A stretch of DNA of 5,439 bases from Armatimonadota bacterium. GTDB lineage: Bacteria; Sysuimicrobiota; Sysuimicrobiia; Sysuimicrobiales; Humicultoraceae. The notes under the pieces are model-generated. The model made no database searches. It saw only the letters and a list, made by a program, of their open reading frames with translations, and was not told the DNA's origin. A program made the translations under genes and the position numbers. Shown piece after piece: positions 1 through 5,144 of this stretch (position 1 is its first letter; each line of letters starts with the position of its first letter). The stretch is taken from assembly GCA_016198805.1 (NCBI GenBank), contig JACQHU010000005.1:1-5439 (forward strand), given 5' to 3'.

Positions 1-705
1 GAGCTGGGGAGTCAGCCCGGCGAGCGCGAAGATCTCGCGGGCGAACTCGAACCAGGAGCACTGCCCGGCGTTGGTGATGTGGTAGAGGCCGAAGCGATTC
101 GTGCGGAGCACTTTGACGATCTTCCGGGCGACGTCTCGGGCCGACGACGGCGCCAGGACACAATCCTCGACCACCCGGATCGGCCGTCCGTCGGCGGCCA
201 GGCGCAGCATCGTCTCGACGAAGTTCCCGCGCCGGCTGGCGGCGCCGGCGGCCCCGTAGAGCCCGGAGGTCCTGATGACGTAATGGCGAGGGGTCAGGGC
301 GCGGACGAAATACTCGCCCGCCAGCTTCGAGACCCCGTAGACGGAGAGCGGGTTCGGGGGATCGTCCTCCGTGTACGGGGTGGTCTTCATCCCATCAAAG
401 ACATAGTCGGTGCTTACGTGCACCAGCACACACCCGAGGTCGGCGCAGACCTGCGCCAGATTGCGCACCGCGTACGTATTCACCCAGAAGGCCCGTTCGG
501 GCTCGGACTCGCAATCGTCGACCCGCGTGAAGGCGGCCGCGTTGATGACGGCGTCGGGGCGGACCTCGGAGAGGATCCGGCGCGTGTAGACAAAGTCGCA
601 GAGGTCCAGCGCCAGCCGCCCAAAAGACTCGACGTCTTCGCCAGCCAGGGCCGTCACCAGTTCGGTCCCGAGTTGCCCGGTCGCTCCTGTCACGACAACG
701 TTCAT
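1..705 (-). CDS. rmlD: dTDP-4-dehydrorhamnose reductase (RmlD family), 3' end cut by window edge
   Basis: RmlD reduces dTDP-4-dehydro-6-deoxy-L-mannose to dTDP-L-rhamnose with NAD(P)H, the last step in making the rhamnose donor for surface glycans, in the cytoplasm. I translated 235 codons from the ATG at 703-705 to the window edge with no stop. Visible are the Rossmann motif GATGQLG (residues 7-13), AAAFTRVDDCE (56-66), the family motif STDYVFDG (98-105) with catalytic Thr99, and YGVSK (123-127), the Tyr-x3-Lys catalytic pair. Family members are about 280-300 residues, so some 50 C-terminal residues lie outside. The start is supported by AGGAG four bases upstream. One oddity is that the substrate-side motif, usually DQ-x-x-x-PT, reads DCVLAPS (181-187). 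Its neighbours on the same strand are a glycosyltransferase and a polysaccharide ABC exporter, which fits rhamnose supply. Related sugar-nucleotide reductases of the same family are the main alternative. Confidence 0.9.
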   Translation of the reverse strand, partial: MNVVVTGATGQLGTELVTALAGEDVESFGRLALDLCDFVYTRRILSEVRPDAVINAAAFTRVDDCESEPERAFWVNTYAVRNLAQVCADLGCVLVHVSTDYVFDGMKTTPYTEDDPPNPLSVYGVSKLAGEYFVRALTPRHYVIRTSGLYGAAGAASRRGNFVETMLRLAADGRPIRVVEDCVLAPSSARDVARKIVKVLRTNRFGLYHITNAGQCSWFEFAREIFALAGLTPQL

Positions 706-709
706 GATA

Positions 710-714
710 CTCCT
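710..714 (-). promoter_or_regulatory. Ribosome binding site of rmlD
   Basis: Read on the minus strand, AGGAG stands four bases before the ATG at 703-705. It is a near-perfect Shine-Dalgarno core and decides the rmlD start. Confidence 0.7.
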
Positions 715-824
715 GCGCGACAGGCCCCGCCGAACGACCTGTGCGAGTGTAGTTATGCGACATCACAGCCCCCGACTTCCTTCCAGGCATCCGAATCGGT
801 CGGCCGTGCGATCAAGGAATGAAG

Positions 825-860
825 CCCCGTGACCCGAATATCCCGATTACCTGAACGGGG
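825..860 (+). repeat. Short inverted repeat overlapping the Shine-Dalgarno of the first pilin-like gene
   Basis: CCCCGT at 825-830 is perfectly complementary to ACGGGG at 855-860, with a 24-base loop. The right arm covers the first four bases of the GGGGAGG ribosome binding site at 857-863. If both arms are transcribed, the stem could hide that site. A six-base match in DNA this GC-rich may be chance. Confidence 0.3.
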
Positions 861-863
861 AGG
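857..863 (+). promoter_or_regulatory. Probable ribosome binding site of the first pilin-like gene
   Basis: GGGGAGG lies 11 bases before the ATG at 875. The spacing is slightly long but it is the only good Shine-Dalgarno match here. It favours ATG 875 over the later ATG 899, which has none and would remove the prepilin leader. Confidence 0.5.
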
Positions 864-874
864 CGCCTGATCGC

Positions 875-1279
875 ATGCACCGTCGGTCCGAACGCGGGAT
901 GACCATCATGGAAGTCCTGGTCGCGACCATGCTGCTGGGCATCATCGCCGTGATCGTGTTCAGCGCCTTCGCCATCGGGCTGCGGGCCGCCTCACTGGCC
1001 GGCGGCATGAACACCGCCACCGGCCTCGCCGAGGAAGCCCTGGCCACCCTGGTGGCGTCGCCGTGCGGGTCGTCGTTCCAGACCGCGATCCCTCCCGAGC
1101 TCCCGGACGAGCGTCTGGCCCGGTACCGCCGCGAGGTCTCCGCCCGCCGCCTGCCCGGGGGCAGCCTGTGGGAACTCACGGCCACCGTGTCGTGGAGCCA
1201 GGAACGGCAGCAGCGCAGTGTCACCCTGACGACCTACCGTCACGTGTCGGCGGCGTGCGAGTTCCTCGGGCAGCCATGA
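875..1279 (+). CDS. Type IV pilin-like minor pseudopilin, GspI/PilV type
   Basis: This 134-residue protein has a class III prepilin signal. A short basic leader MHRRSERG (Arg3, Arg4, Arg7) ends in Gly8, and the mature protein would begin MTIMEVLVA with Glu at position +5, followed by a hydrophobic helix to about residue 35. A prepilin peptidase would cut after Gly8 and methylate the new N-terminus. The C-terminal part, with WELTATVSW (99-107) and VTLTTYR (116-122), resembles the strand pair that ends GspI and PilV proteins. Cys64 and Cys128 could form a disulfide. The family's role is as a minor subunit near the tip of a pseudopilus or pilus. The stop codon overlaps the next start (ATGA), so the genes are translationally coupled. 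The pilin class is clear; whether the system is type II secretion, type IV pilus or something else cannot be decided here. Confidence 0.85.
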   Translation: MHRRSERGMTIMEVLVATMLLGIIAVIVFSAFAIGLRAASLAGGMNTATGLAEEALATLVASPCGSSFQTAIPPELPDERLARYRREVSARRLPGGSLWELTATVSWSQERQQRSVTLTTYRHVSAACEFLGQP

Positions 1280-1800
1280 CCCGCCGGTCAGCCGGCTTCA
1301 CGCTGATGGAGATTGCGCTGATGCTGGCGCTGGGCGCGATCGTCATGGGCCTGGTCGGAGCGCTGTTCGTGGCCAGCCTCTCCACCTGGCGCCGGGGGCA
1401 GGAGGTGCGCGAAGCCCAGGTCCAGGCCAATACGCTGATCGACATCATCGCGAAGGACATCCGCGAGGCCAGCCAGACCGTCAGCGTCGTCGTCCGTCCC
1501 CAGGTGGCTGTCGACGACGGCGATCCGCTGCTGGCGATCACCGCCGCGTCGCCGTCGGGCGCCGGTGGCGGCCCGGCGTCGATCATCTACGTCCACCGGC
1601 CGTCGACCCAGGAGGTGATCCGGGAGATCAGGCCGGCCGGGGCCGGCCGGCCGGCGGCGCCCACCTCCCGGGTGGTCGCCACGGGCGTGACCAGGATGTC
1701 GGTCGAGCAGGTGGGCGGCGGGGTGACCATCGAGGTCGAAGTGCGCAGGGGTCGTGCCACCGCGCAGGGCCGCGGCACCGCGGTCCCGAGGAACCCGTGA
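1276..1800 (+). CDS. Type IV pilin-like minor pseudopilin, GspJ/PilW type
   Basis: This 174-residue protein starts at the ATG overlapping the previous stop by four bases. The reading frame stays open further upstream to 1063, but that part lies inside the preceding gene and would bury the signal peptide. The leader MTRRSAG is cut after Gly7, giving mature FTLMEIALML with Glu at +5, then a hydrophobic helix to about residue 36. Helix residues 45-68 include DIREAS (61-66), a common feature of PilW/GspJ-like proteins. IIYVHRP (103-109) and the Arg-Asn near the end (RGTAVPRNP) also fit the fold. There is no strong ribosome binding site, so translation probably depends on coupling. Residues 119-129 (RPAGAGRPAAP) are a low-complexity linker coded by a GGCCGGCCGG repeat. 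Its position, between GspI/PilV-like and GspK/PilX-like genes, matches the standard order. Confidence 0.85.
   Translation: MTRRSAGFTLMEIALMLALGAIVMGLVGALFVASLSTWRRGQEVREAQVQANTLIDIIAKDIREASQTVSVVVRPQVAVDDGDPLLAITAASPSGAGGGPASIIYVHRPSTQEVIREIRPAGAGRPAAPTSRVVATGVTRMSVEQVGGGVTIEVEVRRGRATAQGRGTAVPRNP
1631..1654 (+). repeat. GC-only tandem repeat within the GspJ/PilW-like gene
   Basis: The 10-base unit GGCCGGCCGG occurs twice in direct succession (1631-1640 and 1641-1650) and is followed by CCGG. The tract is self-complementary and codes for an Arg-Pro-Ala-Gly-rich linker. It could be prone to slippage or to sequencing error. Confidence 0.6.
1788..1792 (+). promoter_or_regulatory. Ribosome binding site of the third pilin-like gene
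   Basis: GAGGA stands seven bases before ATG 1800 and four before GTG 1797. The spacing favours the ATG, which overlaps the preceding stop as TGATG. Confidence 0.5.
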
Positions 1801-3218
1801 TGGCCCGGGGCCTTCTCCGCCGGGTAGCCCGCGAGGAGTCGGGCATCGCGCTGCTGGTCGTGCTCCTCTTGATGCTGGCCGTGGGTGCGTCGTCGGCTTC
1901 GTTCATCTGGTACATGGATCAGCAGCAGTCCCGCGCCGGCGCGCGGTACCGCGCGGCGGCCGCGCTGGCCGCGGCCGAGGCGGGCGTGTACCGCGGGCTG
2001 GCGATCCTGGAGTCGACGACGCCGGACGGCCACTCTCCCGGCCGCTCCTGGCGTCCCACCGCGCACAGGGAACGGCTCCCCGGAGGTCCACTCGAGCGCG
2101 CGTTCACGGTGTCGCTGGCCGACGAGCCTGGAGGTGGCATCGACATTATCAGCACCGGCAAGGCGGGCGGAGCCAGGCGCCGGCTGCGCGCGCGAGTGTA
2201 CCTCGCTTCCCCCGCTCTGCTGGCGGCGCTTCATGGGGCGAGCGTCGTCAGGCTGGAGAACCCGCCCGCGGCGACGTTCATCCTGCCGTACGGCGCAGGT
2301 ATCGGCGACCGGCCGTGGGTGCACATCGCCGCAGCCCGGGGCATCTGGTTCGCGACCACCGATGTATCGATCAACGAGCCCTCGGCGACCTTCGACGCCG
2401 GACCGGGTCCTGTCGATGCGTCGGCGGGACCTGCGGCGAATGGAGCCCTGCGACCCGGTCCGGTCCGGTTCCTCCTGGCCCGCGACGCAGACCTGCTGGT
2501 AGGGCAGAACCAGGAGCCGGTGGACGTCGAGCAGTTGCGGGCGCTGGGCATCTCCGTCGAGGGCGTCGTGCTCCGGGCCGAGGCGATCCCGTCCCTGCCC
2601 GAGGTCGACCAGGCCTACTACCGGGCCCGGGCCGCCGCGAATGAAGCCAACGCCGCGCTCAACGAGGCGGCGGGCGCCTACGCGGGCGATGCCGACCTGG
2701 CCCACAAGCGCGACAGCGTCTACTCGGCGCGCGAGTTCCGGCAAATCCAGACCTATCTGAAAGCCGGACCCCAGCCGCGCCCGCTGCGCGGGGTGGTCCT
2801 GGTCACCGCGGGGCTCTTACTCGAGGAGGGCGAGCGGCTCCAGATCGCCGAGGGCGCGCTGGTCGCAGACGGCACGGTGCACCTCCGCCAGGGCGCGCTG
2901 CTGGAGATCACGCACTCTGCGGGCACGCGAACGCTGCCCGGGCTGCTGGTGCTTGACGGCGCACTGCTGGTGACCGAGGGCGCGCGGCTGCGCGCGCACG
3001 GCCTGGTCTATGCCAGCCGGGTGATCGACGTCGGGCAGGACGGGCATGTTGACGTCGTGGGCGCCGTGCTGGGGGCCGATCGCGGATTGAGCCTCCGCAA
3101 CTACGCCGCCACAGTTATCATCCGCTACGACCCGGCGGTCCTGGGCACCCCGGGCCTCCACGCGCCCGCCGGCCAGCCGGTGGTGGCCTGGGTGGCGACG
3201 TGGGAAGAACTACCGTAA
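1800..3218 (+). CDS. Large PilX/GspK-like minor pilin with beta-helix-like C-terminal region
   Basis: This 472-residue protein begins with a basic leader, MARGLLRRVAREESG, followed by a hydrophobic segment from Ile16 to about Tyr38. Cleavage after Gly15 would expose IALLVVLLLM, with Val rather than Glu at +5. Loss of Glu5 is typical of GspK and common in PilX-type proteins, which cap the filament. AAALAAAEAGVYRGLAILE (53-71) is the usual helix continuation. The ectodomain has three parts: a beta-rich section (about 100-265), an Ala-rich helical section (about 268-320), and a section of hydrophobic-Gly repeats (about 331-430) such as GLLLEEGERLQIAEGALVADG split over short turns, which looks like a beta-helix. 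The end (VVAWVATWEELP) closes the chain. At 472 residues it is much longer than typical PilX and longer than usual GspK. GTG 1797 is an alternative start. The N-terminal class is fairly sure; the C-terminal function is unknown. Confidence 0.8.
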   Translation: MARGLLRRVAREESGIALLVVLLLMLAVGASSASFIWYMDQQQSRAGARYRAAAALAAAEAGVYRGLAILESTTPDGHSPGRSWRPTAHRERLPGGPLERAFTVSLADEPGGGIDIISTGKAGGARRRLRARVYLASPALLAALHGASVVRLENPPAATFILPYGAGIGDRPWVHIAAARGIWFATTDVSINEPSATFDAGPGPVDASAGPAANGALRPGPVRFLLARDADLLVGQNQEPVDVEQLRALGISVEGVVLRAEAIPSLPEVDQAYYRARAAANEANAALNEAAGAYAGDADLAHKRDSVYSAREFRQIQTYLKAGPQPRPLRGVVLVTAGLLLEEGERLQIAEGALVADGTVHLRQGALLEITHSAGTRTLPGLLVLDGALLVTEGARLRAHGLVYASRVIDVGQDGHVDVVGAVLGADRGLSLRNYAATVIIRYDPAVLGTPGLHAPAGQPVVAWVATWEELP

Positions 3219-4331
3219 CAGCGCATCGTAGAGCGCGGCCGTCTCACGGAGCATCCGCTCCAGCGTGAACTCCCTCAGCGCCTTCTCGCGTCCGGCGCTG
3301 CCCATCTGCCGGCGAAGGGCGGGATCGACGATCAGGCGGCGCAGCGCGGCCGCCAGGGCGGGCGGATCGCCCGGAGGCACCAGCAGCCCGGTCACCCCGT
3401 CTTCGATCAGTTCGGGCAGGCCGCCGACTCGCGCGGCCACCACCGGCAATCCGGCCATCATGGCCTCAATGACGGCAAACGGCAGCCCTTCCCAGCGAGA
3501 CGGGAGCACGAAGATGTCAGACGCCGCCAGGAGGCGCCGCACGTCCGTCCGCAGGCCGGCCACCACCACCCGGCGTTCGAGCGCATGGCGTCGGACGAAG
3601 GCCTCCACACGCGCACGCCACGGCCCATCGCCGACGATGAGCAACGCGCCCTCAGGCAGGACTCTCAACGCCTGGAGCGCTGTGAGGGGATCTTTTTGCC
3701 TGGCCAGCCGCCCGATGAAGGCCAGGATGGGACCGTCGGGGAGCCCGAGTTCCCGGCGGACCTCGTGCCCGGTCCGGGGCGGGGCGTCCCCCGGTGCCGA
3801 TCCGTTGCGGATGACCACGAGTTGATCGGGCCGGCCGACCCGGAATCGGTGCGCCACGTGACGATCGTACTCCGACACGCAGATGATCCTGGTGGTCCAC
3901 CGCGCGGCCATCCGTTCAGCGGCGGCCAGCAGCGCTCGCATCGGGACCGGCCGCCCTTCTGCGAAGGCCCACCCGTGGGCCGTGAAGAGGACCACGGGAA
4001 CGGCGGCGCGCCGCGCGGCCAGCCGTCCCCAGAACCCGGCTCTCGTGCTGTGCACATGCACCAGGTCGAACCGCTGCGTGCGCAGCAGCCGCTCAAGCCT
4101 GCGCAGGGCCGCCGCCTCACGCCAGGGCAGAATCCCATGCTGGAACTCGGGGATCTCCACCACACGCACACCCAGCGCGCCAGCCCGCGCGACTAGCTCG
4201 CCGCCCGGGGCACAGGCCACGCCCACGTCATATCGGTCGCGCAGGTGCGAGGCCAGGAGCCAGACGGCGTGTTGCGCGCCACCCCATTCCGACGTCGTGA
4301 CGAGGAGCAGGACCCGGGGGGTCACCCGCAC
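3210..4331 (-). CDS. Glycosyltransferase, GT4 family (GT-B fold)
   Basis: This 373-residue protein transfers a sugar from a nucleotide donor to a growing glycan at the cytoplasmic face of the membrane, with probable retention of configuration as in GT4. The N-terminal Rossmann domain has the glycine-rich loop EWGGAQ (15-20), the HVHSTRAGFWGR segment (92-103) and TAHG (117-120). The C-terminal domain has IGRLARQKD (206-214), with the phosphate-binding Arg208 and Lys213, then VGDGP (233-237), SDIFVLPSRWEGLPFAVIEA (271-290) with the E-x7-E pair Glu281/Glu289, and GGLPELI (303-309). The length is normal and the gene looks intact. The GTG start lies nine bases after the stop of the ABC ATPase gene, without a clear ribosome binding site, so coupling is likely. 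Its 3' end overlaps the convergent pilin gene by 9 bp. The donor and acceptor sugars cannot be read from the sequence; rhamnose is possible given rmlD nearby. Confidence 0.92.
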   Translation of the reverse strand: MRVTPRVLLLVTTSEWGGAQHAVWLLASHLRDRYDVGVACAPGGELVARAGALGVRVVEIPEFQHGILPWREAAALRRLERLLRTQRFDLVHVHSTRAGFWGRLAARRAAVPVVLFTAHGWAFAEGRPVPMRALLAAAERMAARWTTRIICVSEYDRHVAHRFRVGRPDQLVVIRNGSAPGDAPPRTGHEVRRELGLPDGPILAFIGRLARQKDPLTALQALRVLPEGALLIVGDGPWRARVEAFVRRHALERRVVVAGLRTDVRRLLAASDIFVLPSRWEGLPFAVIEAMMAGLPVVAARVGGLPELIEDGVTGLLVPPGDPPALAAALRRLIVDPALRRQMGSAGREKALREFTLERMLRETAALYDALLR

Positions 4332-4340
4332 AGGATCAGG

Positions 4341-5144
4341 TCAGTCGGTGCCGGCGGCCGCGGCGCGCCGGTAGGCCTCGGTGACCTCAGCCGCTGCCCC
4401 GATCGCCTGGATCACCCCGTGGTCCAGCCATACCGCGCGCTGGCAGATCTCCCGGACGGTCGCGGCGTTATGTGAGACCAGCAGGATGGTCGTCCCGTTG
4501 GCCGAGAAGTCGGCCATCCGCAGCCGGCACTTGCGCTGGAACGCCTCGTCGCCGACCGCCAGCACCTCGTCCAGGATCAGGATCTCGGGCTGCCAGGCCG
4601 TGGCGACCGCGAATCCCAACCGGGCGACCATGCCGCTGGAGTACGTCCTCAGCGGCGCGTCGATGACCTCGCCTAGTTCGGCGAAGGCCACGATCTCGTC
4701 CAGGCGGTTGCGGATCTCCCGCTGAGACCGGCCGAGCAGGGATCCGTTGAGGAAGATGTTCTCCCGGCCGGTCAGTTCCGGATGGAACCCGGCCCCCAGT
4801 TCCAGCAGGGGGGCCACGCGCCCCGTCACCCGGACGTGCCCCCGCGTCGGCCGCACGACCCGCGAGACCACCTTCAGCAACGTGCTCTTGCCCGCCCCAT
4901 TGCGGCCGACGATGCCGGCCACCTCGCCGGCGGCGACCTCCAGGCTGACCTCTCGCAGCGCCCAGAGGTCATGATATTCGAGACGCGGGCCCCGCATGCG
5001 GCGAATCGCGTACTCCTTGAACGAGGTGATCCGCTCATGCGGCACCCGGTAGCGCACCGACACCTCCTCGACCCGGATCACCGGCGCGGACCCGATTGAC
5101 GTCGCACCCGCCGGCGGCGCGCTAGACACGATAGGCAAACTCAT
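4341..5144 (-). CDS. Polysaccharide ABC transporter ATP-binding protein (Wzt/TagH type)
   Basis: This 267-residue ATPase powers export of a lipid-linked polysaccharide such as O-antigen or teichoic acid across the inner membrane. Walker A GRNGAGKST is at 80-88, the Wzt-type segment LLELGAGFHPELTGREN at 113-129 (Glu in place of the usual Q-loop Gln), the signature YSSGM at 168-172, Walker B LILDEVLAVGDE at 189-200 with catalytic Glu193, and the switch His225 in LLVSHN. Residues 1-22 are a low-complexity Ala/Pro/Ser extension, but the start is supported by GAGGA six bases upstream. The chain ends soon after the ATPase domain, so it lacks the C-terminal carbohydrate-binding domain of long Wzt proteins. 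The gene starts 23 bases inside the end of the permease gene, which points to coupled synthesis of the two subunits, and it is followed nine bases later by the glycosyltransferase. Confidence 0.93.
   Translation of the reverse strand: MSLPIVSSAPPAGATSIGSAPVIRVEEVSVRYRVPHERITSFKEYAIRRMRGPRLEYHDLWALREVSLEVAAGEVAGIVGRNGAGKSTLLKVVSRVVRPTRGHVRVTGRVAPLLELGAGFHPELTGRENIFLNGSLLGRSQREIRNRLDEIVAFAELGEVIDAPLRTYSSGMVARLGFAVATAWQPEILILDEVLAVGDEAFQRKCRLRMADFSANGTTILLVSHNAATVREICQRAVWLDHGVIQAIGAAAEVTEAYRRAAAAGTD

Larger units (their letters stand above)
706..874. promoter_or_regulatory. Divergent intergenic region between rmlD and the pilin-like operon
   Basis: This 169-bp stretch is the only real non-coding DNA in the window. 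It separates two outward-reading transcription units, so both promoters probably lie here. On the minus strand, CATAAC (plus 752-757) matches a -10 box at four of six positions and would leave a leader of roughly 40 bases before rmlD, but no good -35 box sits 17 bases upstream. On the plus strand I see no convincing sigma-70 or sigma-54 motif. An inverted repeat (825-830 with 855-860) lies just before the first pilin gene. The presence of promoters is inferred from gene orientation, not from clear motifs. Confidence 0.45.

Noticed and set aside
752..757. CATAAC as a firm -10 box for rmlD
   Set aside because: It matches only four of six positions and has no acceptable -35 partner, so it is mentioned as a possibility only and not called as a promoter.
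395..790. Minus-strand open frame of 131 codons starting upstream of rmlD
   Set aside because: It lies in another frame over the N-terminal half of rmlD, is Arg-rich and shows no domain; the rmlD start has its own ribosome binding site.
79..822. Open frame of 247 codons on the plus strand opposite rmlD
   Set aside because: The minus-strand frame has all RmlD motifs in order, so this is its shadow.
1063..1275. Upstream extension of the GspJ/PilW-like gene
   Set aside because: The frame is open, but it would place the prepilin leader about 71 residues inside the protein and lies wholly inside the preceding gene; ATG 1276 gives a proper seven-residue leader.
1754..2644. Open frame of 296 codons on the plus strand
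   Set aside because: It overlaps the large pilin-like gene in another frame and is an Arg/Pro/Gly-rich translation with no motif, while the chosen frame has a clear prepilin leader.
1587..2744. Long open frame of 385 codons on the minus strand
   Set aside because: It runs antisense to the two pilin-like genes, has Arg/Gly-rich composition typical of a GC-rich shadow frame, and shows no recognisable domain.
2790..3090. Separate bactofilin gene
   Set aside because: The repeat pattern is reminiscent of bactofilins, but it is in the same uninterrupted frame as the pilin-like N-terminus and no internal start with a ribosome binding site was found.
3585..4196. Open frame of 203 codons on the plus strand opposite the glycosyltransferase
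   Set aside because: It has no motif and lies antisense to a well-supported GT4 gene.
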